A stretch of 64,000 bases of DNA, from assembly GCA_040398805.1 (NCBI GenBank), contig JBBATK010000002.1, positions 124,001 to 188,000 on the forward strand, written 5' to 3'. The translations under genes and the position numbers were made by a program. Of the stretch, positions 15,400-23,199 are shown piece after piece (position 1 is the first letter of the stretch; the number at the start of each line of letters is the position of its first letter). The notes under the pieces were generated by a model, which was given only the letters and a program-made list of their open reading frames with translations, had not been told where the DNA came from and ran no database searches. Source of the DNA: JBBATK01 sp040398805. Lineage in GTDB: Bacteria > Bacteroidota > Ignavibacteria > Kapaibacteriales > NICIL-2.

Positions 15400-17403
15400 A
15401 TGCAGAACAGCTCAGCCGAACGCTCGGTCGATACTCAGGCCCTCGCCATAGAAGCCCTTCAGTCGCGCTATCATGAGCTGGTGGAACATCTGCGGCCCGA
15501 GGTCAAACGCATCCTTGATGAGTGGCAGGGAAAAAAAGACAACTATTCGGGTCCGGAGTTCGCCTACACCGTACGTTCCAAGACGATCAAGGTGCAGAAC
15601 TTCATCGAATCGCTCTCGCAAAGCCGCATACCGAAGATCGCCGTCCCGAAGTTCCAGGATTGGGGGGAAATCGTCCGCTGGTCCATGCAGGAGAACTTCC
15701 CCGGCGAGTTCCCCTACACCGCCGGCGTGTATCCCTTCAAACGCGCCAATGAAGACCCCACCCGCATGTTCGCCGGTGAAGGCGCCCCCGAACGGACGAA
15801 CAAACGCTTCCACTACCTTAGTCACGGCATGCCCGCCGCACGCCTCTCCACGGCGTTCGACTCCGTGACGCTGTACGGCGAAGACCCCGCAGAACGTCCG
15901 GATATCTATGGCAAAGTGGGCAACTCGGGCGTGAGTATCGCCACTGTGGACGACGCCAAGAAGCTCTACTCGGGCTTCGATCTCAGTGCCCCCTCCACCT
16001 CCGTGTCCATGACCATCAACGGTCCTGCCCCCATGATCCTGGCCTTCTTCATGAACGCAGCCATCGATCAGGAGTGCGAGAAATACATCCGGGACCATGG
16101 CTTGGAGGCATCGGTGCGGGAGAAGCTCGCTGCGCTGTACGCTGCACACGGTCTTACGCCGCCGTTCTACGGTGCCGCCCCGAACGAGGTCCTCCCCGAT
16201 GGCAACACGGGGCTGGGCCTGCTGCTCCTGGGCTGCAGCGGTGATGAGGTATTGCCTGCGGACATCTATGCCGAATGCAAGGCACGCGCGCTGCAGAACG
16301 TTCGTGGTACGGTGCAGGCGGACATCCTCAAGGAAGACCAGGCGCAGAACACCTGCATCTTCTCCACCGAGTTCGCCCTGCGCATGATGGGCGATGTGCA
16401 GCAGTATTTCATTGAAGAGAAGGTGCGGAACTTCTACTCGGTTTCCATCAGCGGGTATCATATCGCCGAAGCGGGCGCCAACCCCATCACGCAGCTGGCG
16501 CTCACGCTGTCCAACGGCTTCACCTACGTGGAGTACTATCTGTCGCGCGGCATGCATATCGACGACTTCGCGCCCAACCTGTCGTTCTTCTTCAGCAACG
16601 GCATCGATCCCGAATACGCCGTCATCGGCCGGGTGGCGCGACGCATCTGGGCCAAAGCCATGAAGCTGAAGTACGGTGCCAATGAACGCTCGCAAATGTT
16701 GAAGTATCACATCCAGACCTCCGGCCGTTCCCTGCACGCACAGGAGATCGACTTCAACGACATCCGCACCACGCTCCAAGCCCTGTACGCCATCTACGAC
16801 AATTGCAATTCCCTGCACACCAACGCCTACGATGAAGCGATCACGACGCCCACCGAGGAATCGGTGCGCCGCGCCGTGGCCATCCAGCTCATCATCAATA
16901 AGGAGCTCGGTTTAGCGAAGAACGAGAATCCCATGCAAGGTTCCTTCATCACCGAAGAGCTGACGGACCTGGTGGAAGAAGCCGTGTATGCGGAGTTCCA
17001 CCGCATCAGCGAGCGCGGTGGCGTGCTCGGTGCCATGGAGATGATGTATCAGCGGAACAAGATCCAGGAGGAATCGCTGTATTACGAAACCCGCAAGCAC
17101 AGCGGCGAGTATCCCATCATCGGCGTCAACACCTTCCTGAGCAAAGACGGTTCGAAGACCATCATCCCCGCGGAAGTGATACGATCGACGACGGAGGAGA
17201 AGGACCGCCAGATTCGCAATGTCCGTGCGTTCCAAGAGCGCAACGCTCAGCGGTCGGCGGACGCCTTGCGCATGGTGAAACGCGTGGCGGTGGCCAACGG
17301 AAACATCTTCGAAGCGCTCATGGAAGCATCGAAAGTGTGCAGCTTGGGTCAGCTATCGGCAGCGTTGTATCAGGTAGGCGGACAGTATCGTCGAAGCATG
17401 TAA
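15400..17403 (+). CDS. acyl-CoA mutase large domain, IcmF type, lacking B12 and GTPase domains
   Basis: A 667-residue protein matching only the C-terminal mutase (TIM-barrel) half of IcmF, the fused adenosylcobalamin-dependent isobutyryl-CoA mutase. Recognisable blocks are FPYTAGVYPFKR...PTRMFAGEGAPERTNKRFHYLS, FDSVTLYGEDPAERPDIYGKVGNSGVSI, PSTSVSMTINGPAPMILAFFMNAAIDQ, GTVQADILKEDQAQNTCIFS, SISGYHIAEAGANP and the IcmF-type ending VCSLGQLSAALYQVGGQYRRSM. The usual N-terminal cobalamin-binding domain (DxHxxG) and MeaI-type G domain are absent, and there is no C-terminal B12 domain as in MeaA or MutB. The start (ATG 15400) falls in the IcmF linker. A separate B12/GTPase partner is expected elsewhere. 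A TTG at 15310 is an alternative start. Confidence 0.85.
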   Translation: MQNSSAERSVDTQALAIEALQSRYHELVEHLRPEVKRILDEWQGKKDNYSGPEFAYTVRSKTIKVQNFIESLSQSRIPKIAVPKFQDWGEIVRWSMQENFPGEFPYTAGVYPFKRANEDPTRMFAGEGAPERTNKRFHYLSHGMPAARLSTAFDSVTLYGEDPAERPDIYGKVGNSGVSIATVDDAKKLYSGFDLSAPSTSVSMTINGPAPMILAFFMNAAIDQECEKYIRDHGLEASVREKLAALYAAHGLTPPFYGAAPNEVLPDGNTGLGLLLLGCSGDEVLPADIYAECKARALQNVRGTVQADILKEDQAQNTCIFSTEFALRMMGDVQQYFIEEKVRNFYSVSISGYHIAEAGANPITQLALTLSNGFTYVEYYLSRGMHIDDFAPNLSFFFSNGIDPEYAVIGRVARRIWAKAMKLKYGANERSQMLKYHIQTSGRSLHAQEIDFNDIRTTLQALYAIYDNCNSLHTNAYDEAITTPTEESVRRAVAIQLIINKELGLAKNENPMQGSFITEELTDLVEEAVYAEFHRISERGGVLGAMEMMYQRNKIQEESLYYETRKHSGEYPIIGVNTFLSKDGSKTIIPAEVIRSTTEEKDRQIRNVRAFQERNAQRSADALRMVKRVAVANGNIFEALMEASKVCSLGQLSAALYQVGGQYRRSM

Positions 17404-17443
17404 GCACGACGGCTGCAGGTTCCCTGCCGGGGACCCTCCTTTC

Positions 17444-18304
17444 TTACACCTCGGCACGACGGGCTGCCAGAACGGCACGTACGGTGACGGCAACGAGAAC
17501 GATTGCGCCGCCCAGCAATGCCCAGGGTCCGGGCGTTTCCCGCAACACGATCATCACCCACACAGGCGAGAGTATGGGCTCGAGCATCGTCAGCACCACT
17601 CCTTCCATCGCCGTGGCGCTTTTCAGCGCATGCGCATAGAGCACGTAGGGTATCCCTATCTGCACCACACCAAGGATGGCCACATAGGAGAGTCCCTGCG
17701 CATCAGGAACCGGCGAATCGAGCATGAAGGGGATGCCGATGAGCAGCGTGAGGATATTACCGAGCAGCATGGACTCGATGGACGAAGTCTCCTTCTGCCG
17801 GCGCAGGAACAACACCATCCACCCCATGCTCACACCGCTGAGAACGGCCAAGACGATCCCGAGGGTATTGTCGGCCGTCAGCTTATCCACGAAGAACAAG
17901 GTCATACCCGCAAGCACCACACCCGTGGCGATCACATCACGCTTCTGTACCTGCTCACCCAGGAACCACGCTCCGAAGAGCACGATATAGATGGGCGCCG
18001 TGTATTGCAGGACGATGGCGTTGGCATTGGTGGTGAGCTTGTTGGCAGACACGTACAGCGATACCGTAGCCGCATAACAGAGTGCGCCGCCCACCTGAGC
18101 GAAGGAGAAGTGGAAATGCGGACGCCGTTTCTCGAGGAAAAGGATGGAGCACAGCATCACGACAGCGGCGCACGCCGCACGACCTCCGGCAATGGCCAAC
18201 GGATGCCACTGGACGGATTTGATGAGCACACCGCCCATGGACCACAACAGGGCGGTGATGACGAGCAGGACGACGGCCGTGGAATGTGCGGGAGCGGATT
18301 TCAT
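17444..18304 (-). CDS. EamA/DMT family permease
   Basis: An inner-membrane transporter of the drug/metabolite superfamily with about ten transmembrane helices in 286 residues, arranged as two EamA repeats (about 10-140 and 150-285). Helix 1 reads VVLLVITALLWSMGGVLIKSV and the first repeat ends LQYTAPIYIVLFGAWFLGEQ, the conserved EamA pattern; the second ends with LEPILSPVWVMIVLRETPGPWALLGGAIVL. Substrates of such permeases (amino acids, nucleosides, purines) cannot be predicted. The ATG at 18304 gives the correct N-terminus. TATCTTCG (minus, 18334-18341) is one base off the -7 consensus, 30 bases upstream. Confidence 0.87.
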   Translation of the reverse strand: MKSAPAHSTAVVLLVITALLWSMGGVLIKSVQWHPLAIAGGRAACAAVVMLCSILFLEKRRPHFHFSFAQVGGALCYAATVSLYVSANKLTTNANAIVLQYTAPIYIVLFGAWFLGEQVQKRDVIATGVVLAGMTLFFVDKLTADNTLGIVLAVLSGVSMGWMVLFLRRQKETSSIESMLLGNILTLLIGIPFMLDSPVPDAQGLSYVAILGVVQIGIPYVLYAHALKSATAMEGVVLTMLEPILSPVWVMIVLRETPGPWALLGGAIVLVAVTVRAVLAARRAEV

Positions 18305-18379
18305 GTTCGAGATGTTGATGCGGACTGCTCGGGCGAAGATAGAGCCCGGACGCGAACCATGCATACCCGCCAAATAGTG

Positions 18380-18412
18380 TTTGGCATTGAGGCGGTGCGG
18401 GGAGTATTTTTG
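18380..18412 (+). promoter_or_regulatory. complete Bacteroidota promoter upstream of tRNA-Leu
   Basis: TTTG (18380-18383), a 21-base spacer and TATTTTTG (18405-18412) match the Bacteroidota primary-sigma promoter TTTG-N19-21-TAnnTTTG. The tRNA begins 48 bases downstream of the box. It is the only site in the window where both elements are clear. Confidence 0.7.
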
Positions 18413-18459
18413 TCATCCCGTTTGCGACGTCATCACTTGAAGGCTCGCCCGCGGAATCT

Positions 18460-18541
18460 GCGGAAGTGGCGAAATTGGCAGACGCACCATCTTGAGGGGG
18501 TGGCGCCGCGAGGCGTACGGGTTCAAGTCCCGTCTTCCGCA
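18460..18541 (+). tRNA. tRNA-Leu (anticodon GAG)
   Basis: The acceptor stem GCGGAAG (18460-18466) pairs with CTTCCGC (18534-18540), with discriminator A at 18541. CCATC/GGTGG forms the anticodon stem around loop TTGAGGG, giving anticodon GAG at 18494-18496, which reads CUC and CUU. The long variable arm CGCC-GCGA-GGCG marks a class II tRNA. The T arm ACGGG-TTCAAGT-CCCGT is canonical. CCA is not encoded. A terminator follows 8 bases later. Confidence 0.96.
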
Positions 18542-18549
18542 CAGAGCGA

Positions 18550-18582
18550 AGCCGTGATATCGAGAGATGTCACGGCTTTTTT
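18550..18582 (+). terminator. terminator of tRNA-Leu
   Basis: AGCCGTGA (18550-18557) pairs with TCACGGCT (18570-18577) and is followed by a six-T run. The hairpin starts nine bases after the tRNA end, so it very likely ends the tRNA transcript. Confidence 0.85.
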
Positions 18583-18680
18583 CGTAAAAGCAGGAGTGTG
18601 CCATCGCATCGTGTCGCGCTCGCACGTGCGCTTGCTCATGAGCCTGACCGTCATCCCGATGCCATCTTCATCTTGTTCAA

Positions 18681-18806
18681 CCGTTACCCACTATCCAAAG
18701 AGGCATCATGAATCCGGGACATCTGGTTTCCGGCCTCACGAACCCCACACTGCTGTTCCGTACGCTTGGCATCCGAACGGGTAAAGGCTTCCGTCCTACC
18801 TTTTGA
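18681..18806 (+). pseudogene. remnant of the 5' end of an SbtA-like (DUF897) bicarbonate transporter gene
   Basis: From ATG 18708 the reading MNPGHLVSGLTNPTLLFRTLGI matches, residue by residue, the start of the larger remnant at 21349 (MDPGLLVSNLTNPTLLFFRLGI). At the DNA level similarity also covers about 27 bases upstream of the ATG (from about 18681) and stops near 18776. The frame then runs into unrelated codons and stops at 18806, inside the 3' end of the convergent gene. Only the first transmembrane segment survives, so it cannot encode a transporter. Confidence 0.7.
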
Positions 18807-21102
18807 TCAACTTCGTCGCCTGCGTTCTGCCGGTGACACCGTCCGTATACATCACCATGTAAATCCCGGCGCTCACATGGCTGAGATCGAGCTGCTGTCT
18901 GTGTTCCGAAACGGGGAAGGTCTCTTGGTAGCTGCCTGTGACGGAGGTGATGACAAGTCGTGAGTTCGACGTCATGCCGGTGACCATGACGATATCGCTC
19001 GTAGGATTCGGTGCAAAGGAGATGTGCGGCGCACTGTCGGACTGCTCCACATCCGTCGATGAGGATGAGACGACGGCCGTGAACTCCTGAACAGCCAGTC
19101 CGCCATTCTTATCCAAGGCCATGACGTACACGGTGGACGTTCCCTCGTTTCCGCCGCCACGAAGAGTGAGCGACACGTTATCGATGTCCGCATGGACGAC
19201 GGATGTATCCGTCGACGTCACGAAATACAACAGGGAATCGGCGGTGGGATCCTCGAACAGGCCTTTCATGCTGATGACCTGCTTTGCGGAGTCCTTCGAT
19301 ATATTCCTCTCACCGAGTTTGTTGACGACACGGGGAGACTCGTTCGCGGGTGAGCGTTTCGGTTTCCAGTAATAATGATTCATGTATCGGAAACCAAGAT
19401 TCTCGATGCCGCAATCCGTGTCGACAAGGATCAGTGAACACCGTTCACCGGGAGTGGGGCTGTCGCTTGCATGATACAGACACTCCTCGGCCGCCGTCGG
19501 CACAAGAGTCCACGACTCACCGGCGTCACTTCGCCAGACGATGCGCCCCTGGGTTTTCGCCACGCTGCCTGCGTGGCTATCGGTGATGTTCGGCACACGC
19601 TCGTAGCTGCCTGTTGCTATCTCCATCGGAGTGGATTGGCGCATGAAGCCGAAACGTTTCTTGTAGGGTTCCCCGCCGAAGCTCAACGCGACGGCCGCCG
19701 GATACACCCGACCCTCATTGCTTTGATAGAGTTGGATGAGGAAGTGACGCCCGGGATAGGGACAATCGGCGCCGGTCTTGAGCATGCCGTCGTTGAACAT
19801 CGGCGTCACCTCCCACTTGACATTGGCTTTGTTTTTCCAATAGTACAAGGAACCCTCTTTGATGATATCCGCTTCGTGCCACGGGTTCTGGATATTGTCC
19901 AGTGAATACGATCCGAGCAGTTCGTCCATCCCCAATCCCCCATACACGGTCTTGTCGTACCTGTCGGTTCTGGTCAACAGCTTCACCGACAACGGCAAGC
20001 ATTGCCGTTGAAGTCGTTTGTGCAGCGTTTCGGAATAGTAATCCGTCTCGTACTGTCCCGTGAAATCCGCCTGCCAGAACGAGCGATCGAACCAATCGTG
20101 ACCCTTCACTTCCAGTTTCAATTCAGGATAGATGCCGTAGAGATGATGGAAGAACTCATGCTGCAGCCACTGCGGCAGATACAGTCTTCGCTCGATATCC
20201 GTGTAGTTCCCTTTGCCCAGATGAGCGGGTTTGCGGGTCACCCATTTATCGTCGGCAATGAAGACCGGACCTCCCTTACTGTCGCCGCCCATGCCACCGG
20301 TGATGAAGGTCTCGTCGTTGAAGACCGGTGCGTCGGGGACATGGGAAGGATACGATATCAGGAACCAGTCCGTGCTATCTCTCGCGGCCTTGGACAGTGC
20401 CCCCAACACCAACCCGTAGTTTCCTGTCGCGAAATACGGTTTCGTCTTCGTGACACTGACCGACAGGCACATCGTATCAAGCTCGATGAACCCGATGCGC
20501 ACCTGCAGTTCGCCGTTGGTGATGGCGTTCACATACTTGACAAACAGATCCAATGACTGTCGCACGATCCTGTAATCGTTCTCCCTCACCTTCGGGTCCA
20601 TGGTATGCGTGACCATCGTACCCGTACCGTCCTGTAATTCCTGTTTCGTCGTCGGCAGAACACCTTTGGAACAGCCTACCAATACGATGTTCATATTGAT
20701 CACTTTCGGCTTCGCCTGAGTGTTCGGACTGAGTCCGTAGCGAACGATGTCCTCCATCATCCGCAAACCGTAATAACCGTTCGGCGAGCCCACATTCGCG
20801 CCGTTCGGCGCACCCCACACCTGCGACCATGCGCTCGAGCCCACGGGATACGCTCGGTACAAGCTGTCCAGCAATGACTTCGCTGTCCCATAGTCACCCG
20901 CGGTTATCGCATCTTCGGTCTGAATGAACGTCGTCAAGACTCTCACCGACTGCGCACTGAACGCCCCCTTACCGCCATAACATTGGAAGAACTGATCCAG
21001 TGTGGTGGCATCACAATCACCGCGTGCCGCAGTCGGAACAACAAATGCGAAGAGAAACAGTGCTGCAACAAGGAGAGCAGTACCTACAGTCGGTCTGAGC
21101 AT
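18796..21102 (-). CDS. secreted metallopeptidase-like protein with HEFFH motif and T9SS sorting domain
   Basis: A 768-residue exported protein. Signal peptide about 1-27. Near residues 310-320 the sequence QWLQHEFFHHLYGIYPE contains HEFFH (315-319), a match to the HExxH zinc site of gluzincin/metzincin-type peptidases. The preceding region (NMNIVLVGCSKGVL...LDLFVKYVNAITNGELQVRIGF) resembles the start of bacterial peptidase-like secreted proteins, but no family is recognised with confidence. About 590-680 is Ig/cadherin-like (MALDKNGGLAVQEFTAVVSS). The last 75 residues (FAPNPTSDIVMVTG...SAGIYMVMYTDGVTG...KLIKR) are a T9SS type A sorting domain. It lies between two transporter remnants. TATTTTG (minus, 21166-21172) is a weak promoter candidate. 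Confidence 0.75.
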   Translation of the reverse strand: MLRPTVGTALLVAALFLFAFVVPTAARGDCDATTLDQFFQCYGGKGAFSAQSVRVLTTFIQTEDAITAGDYGTAKSLLDSLYRAYPVGSSAWSQVWGAPNGANVGSPNGYYGLRMMEDIVRYGLSPNTQAKPKVINMNIVLVGCSKGVLPTTKQELQDGTGTMVTHTMDPKVRENDYRIVRQSLDLFVKYVNAITNGELQVRIGFIELDTMCLSVSVTKTKPYFATGNYGLVLGALSKAARDSTDWFLISYPSHVPDAPVFNDETFITGGMGGDSKGGPVFIADDKWVTRKPAHLGKGNYTDIERRLYLPQWLQHEFFHHLYGIYPELKLEVKGHDWFDRSFWQADFTGQYETDYYSETLHKRLQRQCLPLSVKLLTRTDRYDKTVYGGLGMDELLGSYSLDNIQNPWHEADIIKEGSLYYWKNKANVKWEVTPMFNDGMLKTGADCPYPGRHFLIQLYQSNEGRVYPAAVALSFGGEPYKKRFGFMRQSTPMEIATGSYERVPNITDSHAGSVAKTQGRIVWRSDAGESWTLVPTAAEECLYHASDSPTPGERCSLILVDTDCGIENLGFRYMNHYYWKPKRSPANESPRVVNKLGERNISKDSAKQVISMKGLFEDPTADSLLYFVTSTDTSVVHADIDNVSLTLRGGGNEGTSTVYVMALDKNGGLAVQEFTAVVSSSSTDVEQSDSAPHISFAPNPTSDIVMVTGMTSNSRLVITSVTGSYQETFPVSEHRQQLDLSHVSAGIYMVMYTDGVTGRTQATKLIKR

Positions 21103-21321
21103 GATGTCGGTCGTATCGTGGACGGGACTCGCAGGCTATCATCATCCCGGGAGATGGCCTGCGTTCAAAATACGGTAAACACACCCGGGAGAGCCCGGTC
21201 GACATCCAATAGATAGTGGAACATGGTGGGTGAGATGAGGGCCTTCCGGAGATCTTTCATGATGATCGACGTCATGCAGAAGATGGGGAACAAGAACGTT
21301 TTTCCCCGAGCGAATCCCCTA

Positions 21322-21668
21322 CCGTTGCCCACCATCTAGGGAGGTGTCATGGATCCGGGACTTCTTGTTTCCAACCTTACGAACCCCACGCTTCTGTTTT
21401 TCCGGCTTGGCATACTCGCGGTAGGCGTGAAGAGCAATCTCGAGACCCCGGCAACGACGACGAAGTTTACCAGTCTGTACCTCTTGTTCTCCATCGGCTT
21501 CAAGGGCGAAGTGGAGTCGTTCTTCTTGTTCGCCGCCCCTGCGGCATTGCGCCTGGCCGTGCCAAAAGCCGACCCGGGTCTGTTATCCCCATGGCGCTCG
21601 GTGTGACCTTTCCCATGAACATCACCATCGGCATGCCGCTGTACGAGTGGGTGGTGTTCGCGACGTGA
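21322..21668 (+). pseudogene. internally deleted, frameshifted SbtA-like (DUF897) bicarbonate transporter gene
   Basis: ATG 21349 opens a frame whose first 60 residues (MDPGLLVSNLTNPTLLFFRLGILAV, then KFTSLYLLFSIGFKGEVE) match the N-terminal helices of the SbtA/DUF897 sodium-dependent bicarbonate transporter family. The family is normally over 300 residues, yet the frame jumps to its C-terminal end: AVPKADPGL, then after a frameshift near 21583 the other frame reads IPMALGVTFPMNITIGMPLY and stops at TGA 21666-21668. So most of the membrane domain is deleted and the remaining ends are out of frame. The unshifted frame stops at 21606. A non-functional remnant is the simplest reading; the family assignment is from memory of conserved blocks. 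Confidence 0.78.
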
Positions 21669-21678
21669 TAACGTGACC

Positions 21679-23166
21679 CTAATGACGGTTCTTCCGTGCC
21701 AGCACGCCGCCGGACGCATCCCGAATGGCGCTCGCGAAGACGAAGGCCTGCGGATCGATGTCGGCGATGAGGTTCTTCAGCTTCCGTAGCTCCAGTCTCG
21801 TGATGACGGTGAATATGATATCGCATTCCGCGCGTACATGGTAACTGCCGGGAAGATATCCTCGCTCGCCCTTATAGACGGTGATACCGCGGCCAAGGTT
21901 GTTCACGAGATGGTGTTTTATCCTTTCGCTCTGCGCCGAGATGATCGTCACGCCCGTGAAAGCCTCGAGCCCCTCCACCACATAATCGATGCAGCGGGAC
22001 GCCGTGAAATACGTGAGGACGGAATACAGCGCGGTTTCAACACCGAAACTCAGTGCGGCGATGGCGAAAATGACGATGTTGATACCGAGAATGATTTCGG
22101 CGATGGTGAACCCCGTACGGCGCAGCGTGTAGAGCGCGAGTACCTCGATGCCGTCCAACGCAGCACCGGCGCGCATGGCAAGCCCCACCCCTATCCCAAG
22201 GAACGCACCGCCGAACACCGCCACAAGCAACTTGTCTCCCGTCGCGGGAATCGAGGGCATGAGTTCCAGACTGACCCCGAAAAGCAAAACTCCCGCCACC
22301 ATTCCGAACGCGAAACGTCGGCCCGCAGAGATGTATCCTACGATCATCGCGGGGATGTTGAAAAGAATGATGAGCAGTCCCAGACTTTGATGATTAAGCT
22401 CGTGGACCAAGAGCGACAACCCCGTCACCCCTCCATCGAAGAATCGATTCGGCACAAGGAAACACTTCAATGCGATGCTCGCCATGATGACACCGACGAT
22501 CACCTGGAGCACGTCGCTCGCACTCATCTTCTCACCGCCCGTATGCGACGGAGCCTCTGCGGCGTCAACAGCACCGGTGCCTCCACATTTCTCGAACTCT
22601 GATCGGAGCCGTTGAAGATTCGTAGCCGCTTGCGCTGCGTACAAACGTTTGGCCGACTCGGTGTGATACGTGTGACTCTCGAAGAAGGCGATTTGCTCTT
22701 GCAACCACTCGACATCCGTCATCGATCCTCGCGTCGCCATGTACTCCTTCCTCATCATTGACGCCGTTTCCGGGTACGCATCGCTTCCAAGATTGGAAAG
22801 ATCCGCATCGCAAAGTATCTGTCCCGGTAGATCCGCAGGTTTCTGCGGCATCTTGGTACCGCGCACCATCGTACATACTGCCTCGATGGCATCCGCATCG
22901 TACCCGAAACGCGGAAGGTTGGCTCGTGCCCATTCGACGGAACGTTCCTCGTGCCCTTCACGTCCGTGCGTATACCCGATATCGTGAACAAGGGCGGCAG
23001 TGCGTACCAGAGTCGTCGTCCGATCATCCAGCCCTTCCTCCGTTGCAAGCAGGGTGGCCGCTTCGAGAACATGCTCGGTGTGCCAGGGAGCATGGTAAGA
23101 AAATACCGGATCGCTGTTGCGACGCAGAAAGTCGATGACGGATTCCTGGAGCTCGGTACAACGCAT
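21679..23166 (-). CDS. HD phosphohydrolase domain fused to a YitT/DUF2179 membrane protein
   Basis: A 495-residue two-part protein. Residues 1-190 are an HD domain: WHTEHVLEA (His32), AALVHDIGYTHG (His61-Asp62) and LCDADLSNLGSDAYPE (Asp120/122) supply the metal-binding residues of HD phosphohydrolases. A linker (195-213) leads to a YitT-family membrane domain (about 215-400) with five to six helices (VIVGVIMASIALKCFLVPNRFFDGGVTGLSLL is the family opening). A cytoplasmic DUF2179 domain follows (about 412-470, GRGITVYKGERGYLPG...IIFTVITRLELRKLKNLI). YitT proteins normally start at the membrane domain, so the HD fusion is uncommon. A Met at 214 could serve as an internal start for a conventional YitT protein. 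Substrate of neither half is known. Confidence 0.85.
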   Translation of the reverse strand: MRCTELQESVIDFLRRNSDPVFSYHAPWHTEHVLEAATLLATEEGLDDRTTTLVRTAALVHDIGYTHGREGHEERSVEWARANLPRFGYDADAIEAVCTMVRGTKMPQKPADLPGQILCDADLSNLGSDAYPETASMMRKEYMATRGSMTDVEWLQEQIAFFESHTYHTESAKRLYAAQAATNLQRLRSEFEKCGGTGAVDAAEAPSHTGGEKMSASDVLQVIVGVIMASIALKCFLVPNRFFDGGVTGLSLLVHELNHQSLGLLIILFNIPAMIVGYISAGRRFAFGMVAGVLLFGVSLELMPSIPATGDKLLVAVFGGAFLGIGVGLAMRAGAALDGIEVLALYTLRRTGFTIAEIILGINIVIFAIAALSFGVETALYSVLTYFTASRCIDYVVEGLEAFTGVTIISAQSERIKHHLVNNLGRGITVYKGERGYLPGSYHVRAECDIIFTVITRLELRKLKNLIADIDPQAFVFASAIRDASGGVLARKNRH

Positions 23167-23199
23167 GTCGGTATGGGAGAATGGTATGTATCTCGGTGA

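Noticed and set aside
15412..16818. 468-codon minus-strand frame over the mutase gene
   Set aside because: Fully antisense to the well-conserved mutase; no motif or promoter of its own.
18796..18806. Overlap of the small transporter remnant with the metallopeptidase gene as a true overlapping gene pair
   Set aside because: The remnant has lost similarity before the overlap; the last codons are chance.
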